A DNA stretch of 5,983 nucleotides from Dehalococcoidia bacterium (GTDB lineage Bacteria > Chloroflexota > Dehalococcoidia > Dehalococcoidales > UBA1222). Location: the NCBI GenBank assembly GCA_009786345.1, contig WQTJ01000085.1, forward strand, positions 1 through 5,983, given 5' to 3'. The translations under genes were made by a program, and so were the position numbers. Positions 1 through 5,360 of this stretch are shown here, in pieces. The notes under the pieces are model-generated. The model was not told the DNA's origin, did not search any database, and worked only from the letters and a program-made list of their open reading frames with translations. Numbering within the stretch: the first letter of the stretch is position 1; each line of letters begins with the position of its first letter.

Positions 1-41
1 CTTATTGGACCTGCAAACATCAAGGTGGAGAGTTTTAAAAT

Positions 42-584
42 CTAGCAACGGAAATGCATTATGCTTTCCAGTGCCAGCAAGCGCTTTTTAGTTTCTATTC
101 CTCCGGAAAACCCGCCGATGCTGCCGTTGGCTGCAATAACACGGTGGCAAGGGATGATTATAGGTAAAGGATTTTTGCCTAAGGCGTTACCTACTGCTCT
201 GGCTGCTTTTGGTTGTCCAAGTTGAGCCGCCAACCAGCCATAACTGCGCGTTTGACCGTATGGAATAGTGAGACAAGTGTTCCATACGCGCTGTTCAAAT
301 GTGCTTCCTGCCGACAAGTCCAGCGTTTCATTGAAAGAAAAAGCGTGCCCATTGCAGTAATCTTGGATGCGTGATACTGTGCTGGCAATATGCTCAATGC
401 GTACGCGAAGCGCATAAGAAGAAAGGCTGAGGGCTGCCAAGGCCTCTTTTTCGCTGTTTTGCGGCAGTGTGAGTTGGGCAAGGCCTCTTTCCGTGATTGC
501 AATCCCTATCCATCCCAACGCTGTTTCAAAAATTGTAAAACGTTTCAGTTTGATATTACAATTGTTATGTATAGCCGAGTTCAT
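42..584 (-). CDS. ogt: Methylated-DNA--[protein]-cysteine S-methyltransferase (O6-alkylguanine-DNA alkyltransferase)
   Basis: Suicide DNA-repair protein that moves the alkyl group from O6-alkylguanine (and O4-alkylthymine) to its own cysteine. The 180 residues match the usual Ogt/MGMT length. Residues about 15-90 form the divergent N-terminal domain, opening with FTIFETALGWIGIA. Residues about 95-175 form the DNA-binding/catalytic domain: TFEQRVW, the IPYGQTRSYGWLA segment, the recognition helix RAVGNALGKNP with arginine finger R129 and hinge N133, and the active-site PCHRV with nucleophile C146 and H147. E173 in LLALE is placed to complete the Asn-Cys-His-Glu network. There is no further Met between residue 1 and the domain, so the ATG at 584 is the best start. 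No SD is seen before it, but TATCCT lies 5 nt upstream, so the transcript may be nearly leaderless. The gene stands alone, 87 nt downstream of the zinc-ribbon gene on the same strand. The symbol ogt is by family; ada-C/mgt naming is equally possible. Confidence 0.96.
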   Translation of the reverse strand: MNSAIHNNCNIKLKRFTIFETALGWIGIAITERGLAQLTLPQNSEKEALAALSLSSYALRVRIEHIASTVSRIQDYCNGHAFSFNETLDLSAGSTFEQRVWNTCLTIPYGQTRSYGWLAAQLGQPKAARAVGNALGKNPLPIIIPCHRVIAANGSIGGFSGGIETKKRLLALESIMHFRC

Positions 585-589
585 TTTTA

Positions 590-619
590 AGGATATATGG
601 TTTCAACGTGGATTGCCAT
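590..619 (-). promoter_or_regulatory. Possible promoter of the alkyltransferase gene
   Basis: Reading the minus strand, ATGGCA (619-614, 4/6 to TTGACA) is followed after 18 nt by TATCCT (595-590, 4/6 to TATAAT), which ends 5 nt before the ATG at 584. The same -10 word and the same 18-nt spacer occur in the much better promoter of the 45-residue gene at 3832. Both boxes are weak, so this is tentative. Confidence 0.3.
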
Positions 620-671
620 ACTAATGCCGCTATCGGTATTGCTGAAGTGATAGGTTTATACTTTAATACCG

Positions 672-896
672 TTAGAATGTGCCGCCTTGGCGCGGTCTGC
701 TGTTGTTGGCCCCATTCATAATAGGCTCATTTATATAGATATCGCCATTCCTAATTTTGATGTTGTAGCCGCACTCAGGGTTGGTGCATACCCAAGCTTT
801 GTACTTGATAGAAGCTCCTTGACTGCCGAAATCTGATAGGGGCACTAAATCGCCTATATGGCATTTTTGGCATTTGTGTATACAGCATTGTTCCAC
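672..896 (-). CDS. Small zinc-ribbon protein of unknown function
   Basis: A 74-residue protein with no recognised family. It carries two cysteine pairs typical of a treble-clef or zinc-ribbon knuckle fold: C9-x2-C12 (KCQKC) near the N terminus and C36-x4-C41 (VCTNPECGY) after 24 residues. It has two extra cysteines, C4 and C5. Between the pairs is a beta-rich stretch (DLVPLSDFGSQGASIKYKAW), and after them NIKIRNGDIYINEP. The polar tail, NNSRPRQGGTF, is probably disordered. The start is GTG at 896-894, chosen because GGGAGGT (909-903) sits about 6 nt upstream and a TTGCGA-N18-TATACT promoter lies just behind. There is no signal peptide or membrane segment, so it is presumably cytosolic. It may bind nucleic acid or act as a metal-binding adaptor; nothing in the window fixes the role. 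It is flanked by ThpR (111 nt upstream) and the alkyltransferase (87 nt downstream). Confidence 0.8.
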   Translation of the reverse strand: MEQCCIHKCQKCHIGDLVPLSDFGSQGASIKYKAWVCTNPECGYNIKIRNGDIYINEPIMNGANNSRPRQGGTF

Positions 897-926
897 GAAT
901 CCACCTCCCAGCCTTGATTACGAAGA

Positions 927-956
927 AGTATACACTACTGGGATAACAATTCGCAA
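927..956 (-). promoter_or_regulatory. Promoter of the 74-residue zinc-ribbon gene
   Basis: On the minus strand, TTGCGA (956-951, 4/6) is followed after 18 nt by TATACT (932-927, 5/6). This puts the transcript start near 920, about 24 nt before the GTG, leaving room for the GGGAGGT ribosome site. The gene therefore does not need read-through from thpR. Confidence 0.6.
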
Positions 957-1007
957 CCAAGCAACGCTTGTAGTTTTATGTTATATCATGGATGGGGCAA
1001 AAGTGTG

Positions 1008-1610
1008 TTAGTGGCGTAATTCTGCGCTAAAGAGCGTGTTGTAAAGAGTCCCGCGTGGTGTTAGGCGGCTTTGTATGAGGCTTATCGTTTGCACGCTGAA
1101 ACTTTTCTGTGAAGTTATTGTGATTGCGCTAAGCGCTCGACTCAGTTCTCGTTTTTCCGCGTAGCTGGCTTCGTTGCTTATGCGCGCTAGTGTCAAGTGC
1201 GGACAAAATTCTCGTTCTTCTAGGGCCAATCCAGTATGGAGCAATTTTTGCTCCAACTTAATTTGCAGGGATTTTAATTTTGATAGTTTATCGTTTAACC
1301 CTATCCAAATAATACGGGGATATTCTAGGCTTGGGAAAGCACCCAGCTTGTCAATAGTCAATTCAAAAGGCTGTTGTTCTATTACTGCTTGTAACATAGC
1401 TTGTTGGGCATTTTTCAATGTTGCGGGTGGCACTTCACCTAAAAAATTGAGAGTCAGATGTATGCTGTCTGGAACTACCCATTTGGCATGGCAGTTGCAT
1501 TGGCGCTGCAGTTTACCTTGTATCTTTGCAATCTCGGAGTAAATAATGGCTGGAATTTCTATGGCGATGAATGCGCGCACTAACCTATTATTACTTGGCA
1601 TGCAATCCAT
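1008..1610 (-). CDS. thpR: RNA 2',3'-cyclic phosphodiesterase (2H phosphoesterase, ThpR/LigT family)
   Basis: A 2H-superfamily enzyme that opens 2',3'-cyclic phosphate ends of RNA to 2'-phosphomonoesters; some members also ligate tRNA halves through a 2'-5' bond. The 200 residues are slightly longer than the usual 175-190. Both catalytic HxTx motifs are intact: H51-L-T53-L in SIHLTLNFLGEV and H138-L-T140-L in FCPHLTLARI. The family opening RAFIAIEIP and the segment ERISREF-like EEREFCPHL are also present. The first ATG (1610) has no SD. A second ATG at 1601 (residue 4) has GGATGG 5 nt upstream and gives a more typical N terminus, so it may be the true start. Either way the gene begins inside the 3' end of the amidohydrolase gene, an overlap of 20 or 11 nt, so the two are probably translationally coupled. 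It is soluble and cytosolic, with no signal peptide. Confidence 0.93.
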   Translation of the reverse strand: MDCMPSNNRLVRAFIAIEIPAIIYSEIAKIQGKLQRQCNCHAKWVVPDSIHLTLNFLGEVPPATLKNAQQAMLQAVIEQQPFELTIDKLGAFPSLEYPRIIWIGLNDKLSKLKSLQIKLEQKLLHTGLALEEREFCPHLTLARISNEASYAEKRELSRALSAITITSQKSFSVQTISLIQSRLTPRGTLYNTLFSAELRH

Positions 1611-2442
1611 CCAGCAGTTTGTCGGCGTTGGCGCCTAGTATGGCCTGTTTTAGTTCATTGCTTATTGCCAAGGTATGTATGTCTTTCAATGCGCGAGAAT
1701 GTGGCATGAGCGGATAGTCGCTACCGAAAAGTATGTGTGTTACATCTACTAGTTTGGATACGTAGCTATAAATTGACGGATCATAAAGAAACGGAGATGC
1801 AGCGCTGTCAAACCACGTATTAGCTAGGGCTTTTTTAACTTCTGGCATGAGATTGTAGAAAGGTAAGCCGCCACCCCAATGGGCTAGTACTATTTTAAGT
1901 CGTGGGAAACGTGTGATAAATGGATAAATATGCTCTGGCGTAAAGTTGCCTTTACCGGGATACAGGTGCCCTATTGGCTCTGATGCATGAAACAAGCATA
2001 ATAAGCCGTGCTCAGTGAGAAAACTGGCTATGTGTGCCCATAGGTTGTCAAAAGCGCTGTCAAGGCTATCTATAGAGGGTCGCATTTCTCCCAGCCCTAT
2101 GGCTCCGCTATGGACGCAACGCTCAAGTTCGCTGAGTGCTGATAGACCATCTTTGGGGCATATTGTGACCAATCCGAACAACCTTTGCGGATAGCGAGCA
2201 ATAGCTTCTAAGATGTAATTATTTTCTTCATGACATAGTGCTGTGCTAGCCCATGCAAAACCGCATACTATGGACATGTCTATACCAGCATTGTCCATGC
2301 TGTCAATTAAATCCTCAGCGCTAGCTATGTGAGCTGTTGGCTGATTATAGAGTTCAGCAAAACCGGCATCCAATGCAATATATTTCTTGCGGTTATGGAT
2401 TATTTCCGGAGAAAATATGTGAGTATGGGAATCAATGATCAT
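1591..2442 (-). CDS. Amidohydrolase family protein (amidohydrolase_2-like TIM-barrel metal-dependent hydrolase)
   Basis: A 283-residue metal-dependent hydrolase or decarboxylase of the amidohydrolase superfamily. The metal-ligand pattern can be traced: H6-x-H8 in IIDSHTHIF on strand 1, E119 in GLGEMRPS, H152 in LFHASEP, H188 in IVLAHWGGG and catalytic D242 in LFGSDYPL. This His-x-His / His / His / Asp set, with the HWGGG and GSDYP loops, is typical of the amidohydrolase_2 (PF04909) group, which contains lactone hydrolases and nonoxidative decarboxylases. TatD-type nucleases are less likely. The substrate cannot be told from sequence. The ATG at 2442 is the only sensible start because the barrel's first strand begins at residue 2. 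No SD precedes it; instead TGTTATAAT ends 6 nt upstream, so the mRNA is probably leaderless. The gene overlaps thpR downstream and is insulated from L25 by a terminator. Confidence 0.9.
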   Translation of the reverse strand: MIIDSHTHIFSPEIIHNRKKYIALDAGFAELYNQPTAHIASAEDLIDSMDNAGIDMSIVCGFAWASTALCHEENNYILEAIARYPQRLFGLVTICPKDGLSALSELERCVHSGAIGLGEMRPSIDSLDSAFDNLWAHIASFLTEHGLLCLFHASEPIGHLYPGKGNFTPEHIYPFITRFPRLKIVLAHWGGGLPFYNLMPEVKKALANTWFDSAASPFLYDPSIYSYVSKLVDVTHILFGSDYPLMPHSRALKDIHTLAISNELKQAILGANADKLLDGLHAK

Positions 2443-2448
2443 GTTTGG

Positions 2449-2457
2449 ATTATAACA
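2449..2457 (-). promoter_or_regulatory. Extended -10 promoter of the amidohydrolase-thpR unit (leaderless)
   Basis: The minus strand reads TGTTATAAT from 2457 to 2449: a consensus TATAAT with the TGn extension. No good -35 is found 16-18 nt upstream (TTAGCC is the nearest), which is normal for an extended -10 promoter. The hexamer ends 6 nt before the ATG, so initiation at the usual distance would fall on the A of the start codon. The site abuts the L25 terminator stem. Confidence 0.6.
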
Positions 2458-2460
2458 TAG

Positions 2461-2492
2461 AAAAAGAGGAGGCTAACATGAACCTCCTCTTT
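2461..2492 (-). terminator. Rho-independent terminator of the L25 gene
   Basis: A perfect 10-bp inverted repeat, AAAGAGGAGG (2463-2472) and CCTCCTCTTT (2483-2492), encloses a 10-nt loop. On the minus-strand transcript the stem's 3' arm runs straight into a U run (CUUUUUCU), as expected for termination just after the L25 stop codon at 2515. The arms contain GGAGG/CCTCC, so the hairpin also hides an SD-like sequence. Confidence 0.85.
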
Positions 2493-2514
2493 ATAGACAA
2501 AAGATGCGCCTAAA

Positions 2515-3159
2515 TTATTTCTTTTCGGATTTGCCTTCGGCAACGGCAGATTCAGCTTTACCATCTTCTGCTTGTGTGTCAGAAGCAGAAGCTTTCTCTT
2601 CAGCCACAAGACTAATCTTTACGATAATCTGATCTGGATTGGCATCAATTGTTACCGCTGAATTGAGCTTAAGATCTCGTACGGTGATTGCTTGGTTGCT
2701 GCCAGTCAGCACACTGAGATCGACATCAATCTGCGGCGGCAGATCGTCTGGCAGGCTCTCTACTGTAAGTTCAGTCACGATGTGCTCAATGATGTTATTC
2801 TTTTGTTTAAGTGCTGGAGGAGTTCCTTTAAAAACGATTGGCAATGCTAATTTGATCTTTTTGGACTTATCGACTTGGTATAGATCAACATGCAACAACA
2901 ACCCTGTGATGGTGTCGCGTTGAATTTCGCGGATAAAAACATTGCGCGATTCTTTTTCCCTGCCAATCTTGATGTTCAATAGACGAGTGGTACCTTTGCG
3001 GTTAATCATGTCTTGAAGTTCAACGGTGTTGCATTGCAGTGCAATTGATTCCATGCCATGTCCGAAAAGGTGTGCAGGGGTTTGCCCTTCGCGTCGCAGG
3101 AAACGAGTTTTCTTGCCCGTTACCTCTCTTTGACTGACTTTCAATCCTGTATCTGCCAT
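2515..3159 (-). CDS. rplY: 50S ribosomal protein L25, general stress protein Ctc type
   Basis: The 5S-rRNA-binding protein of the large subunit in its two-domain CTC/TL5 form. The 214 residues compare with about 94 for short L25 and 190-220 for the CTC form. Residues 1-94 are the L25 barrel, with the hallmark REVTGKKTRFLRREGQTPAH near the start and the LLHVDLYQVD strand at its end. Residues about 95-186 are the TL5 C-terminal beta domain (ALPIVFKGTPPALKQKN, then DLPPQIDVDLSVL, ITVRDLKL and a DPDQIIVKI-like strand written here as NPDQIIVKI). Residues 187-214 are a charged, Ala/Glu/Lys/Ser-rich tail, likely disordered. The start at 3159 is supported by AGGAGG (3174-3169), 9 nt upstream. The gene is monocistronic, with its own TTGTTA-N16-TATAAT promoter and a strong terminator. 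Confidence 0.97.
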   Translation of the reverse strand: MADTGLKVSQREVTGKKTRFLRREGQTPAHLFGHGMESIALQCNTVELQDMINRKGTTRLLNIKIGREKESRNVFIREIQRDTITGLLLHVDLYQVDKSKKIKLALPIVFKGTPPALKQKNNIIEHIVTELTVESLPDDLPPQIDVDLSVLTGSNQAITVRDLKLNSAVTIDANPDQIIVKISLVAEEKASASDTQAEDGKAESAVAEGKSEKK

Positions 3160-3190
3160 TGTAAAATGCCTCCTAGCGTATCTCTGCTGT

Positions 3191-3218
3191 ATTATATATT
3201 TTTGTGGCGGCCTAACAA
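3191..3218 (-). promoter_or_regulatory. Promoter of the L25 gene
   Basis: On the minus strand, TTGTTA (3218-3213, 4/6) is followed after 16 nt by a perfect TATAAT (3196-3191). Transcription would start near 3184, leaving about a 25-nt leader that contains the AGGAGG site. The -35 lies only 7 nt past the stop codon of the upstream cyclotransferase gene. Confidence 0.65.
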
Positions 3219-3224
3219 GTTATG

Positions 3225-3620
3225 TTAAATAAGCCCCCAATCCATATATCCCTGTTTAATCGCTGCTAAATACTCAGCAGACGGTTTTCCTTCGTCTTTC
3301 TGCTGCTTCTGCACAAAAGCTACGGCCTCTATTAACTCTCCTGTGTCGCGAAAAACATTAACTCTGGTAGTAGTATAATCAGGGCCCTCATATTTGGCTA
3401 GTCGTAGCATATCTTGCTCGCTGACTTCATAGAGCCCGCCATGAACTTTGTCACTGTGAGATTGCAGGATACTTGCTACGGCTCCGCGCCATGTGCGAGA
3501 CCATCCGGCGAAAATCAGTTTATGATTGGGGAGTGTAGCACTGTAACGTACCTTGGCGTTAGGTGCGCGTTCTGCTACCTGTTTGCGATCTAGATTTGAA
3601 GCATAAGCAAAATAAAACAC
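3225..3620 (-). CDS. Gamma-glutamylcyclotransferase-like protein (GGCT fold)
   Basis: A 131-residue AIG2/GGCT-like protein. Family enzymes cyclise a gamma-glutamyl group to 5-oxoproline, but many bacterial members have unknown substrates. The start opens directly into the nucleotide-like loop YFAYASNLD (residues 3-11; most relatives have YGSN). Further on are the glycine strand WRGAVASI, the strand VHGGLYEVSEQDMLRLAKYEG with the probable catalytic general base E78, then YTTTRVNVF. I chose GTG at 3620-3618 because AGGGGG lies 5 nt upstream and the family fold begins there. The frame stays open to a TTG at 3677, but the extra 19 residues are not family-like and that TTG has no SD. A TTGACG-N17-TAATAT promoter upstream would give a leader of about 58 nt. 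It is soluble, and divergent from the 45-residue zinc-ribbon gene. Confidence 0.85.
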   Translation of the reverse strand: MFYFAYASNLDRKQVAERAPNAKVRYSATLPNHKLIFAGWSRTWRGAVASILQSHSDKVHGGLYEVSEQDMLRLAKYEGPDYTTTRVNVFRDTGELIEAVAFVQKQQKDEGKPSAEYLAAIKQGYMDWGLI

Positions 3621-3684
3621 TAGTGCCCCCTGCGTTGCTAACCAGCTGTCATGCCTAAACAGGCACGCTCTTCCCAAAGTTTAT

Positions 3685-3713
3685 ATATTAGCTGTTTTCA
3701 CCCTTGGCGTCAA
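3685..3713 (-). promoter_or_regulatory. Promoter of the cyclotransferase-like gene
   Basis: On the minus strand, TTGACG (3713-3708, 5/6) is followed after 17 nt by TAATAT (3690-3685, 4/6). Transcription would start about 3678, that is, at the upstream TTG codon, with the preferred GTG start some 58 nt further in. Confidence 0.55.
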
Positions 3714-3831
3714 AGAAAGATTTAGTGCTGTACGTTTTTATTGCTTTGATAAATAATCAAGGCAGTAGACATTTACATGAATCTGTTCCCAACGTATTTT
3801 AAAAAACATTATCCAATTTGATTCAAAGCTA
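3714..3831. other. AT-rich divergent intergenic region with dyads
   Basis: No coding capacity is seen between the two divergent promoters. Two dyads share a TTTGA core: GCTTTGAT (3743-3750) against ATCAAGGC (3756-3763) with one mismatch, and TTTGA-T-TCAAA (3817-3827), which ends 4 nt before the -35 of the plus-strand gene. They could be regulator sites, but chance is a real possibility in AT-rich DNA. Confidence 0.3.
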
Positions 3832-3861
3832 TTGACATTTGCGTTATAAATAGTCTATCCT
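3832..3861 (+). promoter_or_regulatory. Promoter of the 45-residue zinc-ribbon gene
   Basis: A perfect TTGACA (3832-3837) is followed after 18 nt by TATCCT (3856-3861, 4/6). Transcription would start near 3868, about 25 nt before the ATG, leaving room for the AGGAGG site at 3881-3886. Confidence 0.65.
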
Positions 3862-3892
3862 AGCAACCAAACTCAATAAAAGGAGGTATTCC

Positions 3893-4030
3893 ATGCAAGG
3901 TTATTGTGTTAAGTGTCGTGCCAAGAAAGAAATGAAAACTCCAAAGGCCATTACCATGAAGAATGGTCGCCCGGCCACTCAGGGTGTTTGCCCCTCATGT
4001 GGCACCAAGATGTTCAAGATCGGCAAATAA
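3893..4030 (+). CDS. DUF5679-like small zinc-ribbon protein
   Basis: A 45-residue protein with two CxxC knuckles: C5-V-K-C8 (GYCVKCRAKKEM) and C33-P-S-C36 (GVCPSCGTKMF). They are joined by a basic linker with KNGRPATQG, the layout I associate with DUF5679-type domains. The function is unknown. The high lysine/arginine content and the zinc ribbon would suit nucleic-acid or ribosome binding, as in small ribosomal or RNA-polymerase ribbons. The start is secure: AGGAGG (3881-3886) lies 6 nt before the ATG, with a TTGACA promoter upstream and a strong terminator 20 nt after the TAA. It is a free-standing, well-equipped single-gene unit, so it is probably well expressed despite its size. An alternative view, that it is a remnant of a larger gene, is unlikely given these intact signals. 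Confidence 0.9.
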   Translation: MQGYCVKCRAKKEMKTPKAITMKNGRPATQGVCPSCGTKMFKIGK

Positions 4031-4050
4031 TCCTGTTACCAGTTTAGTTA

Positions 4051-4084
4051 GAGGTTCCAATGGCAGCATTGGAGCCTCTTTCTA
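4051..4084 (+). terminator. Rho-independent terminator of the 45-residue gene
   Basis: A stem of 12 bp with one G-U pair, GAGGTTCCAATG (4051-4062) against CATTGGAGCCTC (4067-4078), has a GCAG tetraloop and is followed by TTTCTATTT. It lies 20 nt after the stop codon. Confidence 0.9.
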
Positions 4085-4115
4085 TTTGCAGAGTGCTGCG
4101 CAAAACATGGAAAGT

Positions 4116-4144
4116 TTGACAATCTTAAAGTGGCAGTTTATATT
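4116..4144 (+). promoter_or_regulatory. Promoter of the 341-residue gene
   Basis: A perfect TTGACA (4116-4121), a 17-nt spacer and TATATT (4139-4144, 5/6) place the transcript start near 4151. The resulting leader of about 40 nt could form a small hairpin, GCGGCA (4155-4160) with TGTCGC (4167-4172), one pair being a wobble. The hairpin sits just upstream of the AAGGGG ribosome site. Confidence 0.75.
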
Positions 4145-4190
4145 GACATTACTCGCGGCAGGCATTTGTCGCATGTAAGGGGTTCGGCTC

Positions 4191-5216
4191 ATGAAGACAT
4201 ATGGCGAACCAGTGCCAGTTGATACGTTACCGCGTTTAAACGAATATGGTGCTGACGATCTTTTTATATGCTGTGCCAGCTTTGAGGAGCGTTGTCTCTC
4301 GGGAACGTTGCGGTTTAGCGCTTCCTTTCGTGTACGATATAGCGTTGTTTTCGTCATTGAAGAACCTTTTTATACCAAGGAAGTTGATGCCAATCTTGTT
4401 AAACTGCAGGGGCAGTTAAGTCGCCATACCGGCGAAGGCGTGTATATTATTCGTTGCCAGCGTGACAATCCTGCGGAAGCAATCAGCCAGTTAAAAAACA
4501 TTTGGCAGAGAATCAAACCTAAAGACAGTGACGAACCATATGTTACACTGGATATCAGCGGCTTTACTAAAATTTATCTGTTGCAATTGCTGTATTTTAT
4601 CGTTGCTGAGCAGAATCTCGGTATACCTCGTATTATTCATACTACACAATCATATATGCCAACCAAGCTGACGCGTGGTGTGGAGCAGATAACTACTGTG
4701 GCTAATTTCTTTGGCACTGTTTCATTTGAGAAACAAACTCTGCTGGTGTTGTTGTTGGGGTTTGAGCCGGAGCGTAGTCTAAGTGTATGGAAGCACTTTA
4801 ACCCGGCTCGTACGATTGCCTTAATTAGTAATCCGCCGCGTGATGGGCAGATGGATTATTTAGAGTATGCTCAGAAAAATAATGCTTTCCTGTTGGCTCA
4901 GCCTGGTGTGGAGTTACGTGACATGCCACCAGATGATCCATATGGTGTGCGCAATATCCTTGAAGACATCTATCATGAAGTGCGCGATGTTTCCAATATG
5001 GTTGTCGGACCATTTGGCACTAAGCCGCAAACCATAGGGGTGTTTCTTTTTTGTCTAGAACACTCGAAGGTACAAGTGGTTTATTCGTATCCAACGAGCT
5101 ATACAAGGTCATATTTACAGCGCCAGCCAGGAGTAACTCTCCTGTTGCCTATGGCGCCTGCGCTGGGAGTAGACATACGCAGGCGCGTACTTGAAGAGGA
5201 AGAGTTATCCGACTGA
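4191..5216 (+). CDS. Uncharacterised protein with two similar Rossmann-like halves (CARF/SAVED-like candidate)
   Basis: 341 residues; I do not recognise a named family. Alternating hydrophobic strands and helices suggest an alpha/beta protein without signal peptide or membrane segment. Two halves look alike. Half 1 has LFICCASFEERCLS (24-37), DNP followed by an amphipathic helix with W105 (92-108), a strand ending in DISGFTK (121-127), then IIHTTQSYMP. Half 2 has LLVLLLGFEPERSLS (184-198), DDP followed by a helix with Y261 (248-264), a strand ending in GPFGTKP (273-279), then VVYSYPTSY. The GF-TK and FGTK loops recall the ligand loop of CARF-type domains, and two fused copies recall SAVED. 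This is only a resemblance. No fused nuclease or other effector is seen; the acidic C terminus is EEEELSD. The ATG at 4191 has AAGGGG 8 nt upstream and a strong promoter. The neighbours do not reveal a role; the HTH gene 188 nt downstream has its own promoter. Confidence 0.88.
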   Translation: MKTYGEPVPVDTLPRLNEYGADDLFICCASFEERCLSGTLRFSASFRVRYSVVFVIEEPFYTKEVDANLVKLQGQLSRHTGEGVYIIRCQRDNPAEAISQLKNIWQRIKPKDSDEPYVTLDISGFTKIYLLQLLYFIVAEQNLGIPRIIHTTQSYMPTKLTRGVEQITTVANFFGTVSFEKQTLLVLLLGFEPERSLSVWKHFNPARTIALISNPPRDGQMDYLEYAQKNNAFLLAQPGVELRDMPPDDPYGVRNILEDIYHEVRDVSNMVVGPFGTKPQTIGVFLFCLEHSKVQVVYSYPTSYTRSYLQRQPGVTLLLPMAPALGVDIRRRVLEEEELSD

Positions 5217-5360
5217 AACCTGTGACAATTTTCCCATTGTCATATCCTTTGCTCGTCGTGTTTTGCATTTGCTTGGGCTGTTATATGCGTTAGAGGATAG
5301 TTTTATCTGTCTAGCTTTGTTGATGCAAGAAATCACGCACTATTGACATAGATTTAAGAG
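5217..5360. other. Intergenic stretch with a dyad after the 341-residue gene
   Basis: The only structure seen is TGACAAT (5223-5229) against ATTGTCA (5236-5242) around a 6-nt loop, beginning 6 nt after the stop codon. It is AT-rich and has no clean T-run, so it would be a weak terminator at best. Its right arm, CCCATTGTCA (5233-5242), nearly matches the half-site CCCATTGACA of the palindrome at 5361. No open reading frame of note is present. Confidence 0.35.

Noticed and set aside
1..41. Short open frames running in from the left edge on the plus strand, one ending in TAG at 43-45
   Set aside because: Only 11-14 codons are visible and nothing is recognisable, so a convergent gene end cannot be told from chance.
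623..640. Hairpin AATGCCG/CGGTATT as a terminator of the 74-residue gene
   Set aside because: On the minus-strand transcript it has a mismatch and no U-run follows, so termination is not supported.
775..960. Overlapping minus-strand frame of 61 codons covering the start of the zinc-ribbon gene
   Set aside because: It lies across the promoter and SD of the zinc-ribbon gene, has no ribosome site of its own and no domain-like sequence.
1174..1542. 122-codon plus-strand frame antisense to thpR
   Set aside because: It is a shadow of a confidently identified gene, with no promoter or SD.
4082..4357. 91-codon minus-strand frame crossing the terminator, promoter and start of the 341-residue gene
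   Set aside because: It overlaps strong plus-strand signals, has no SD and no recognisable sequence features.
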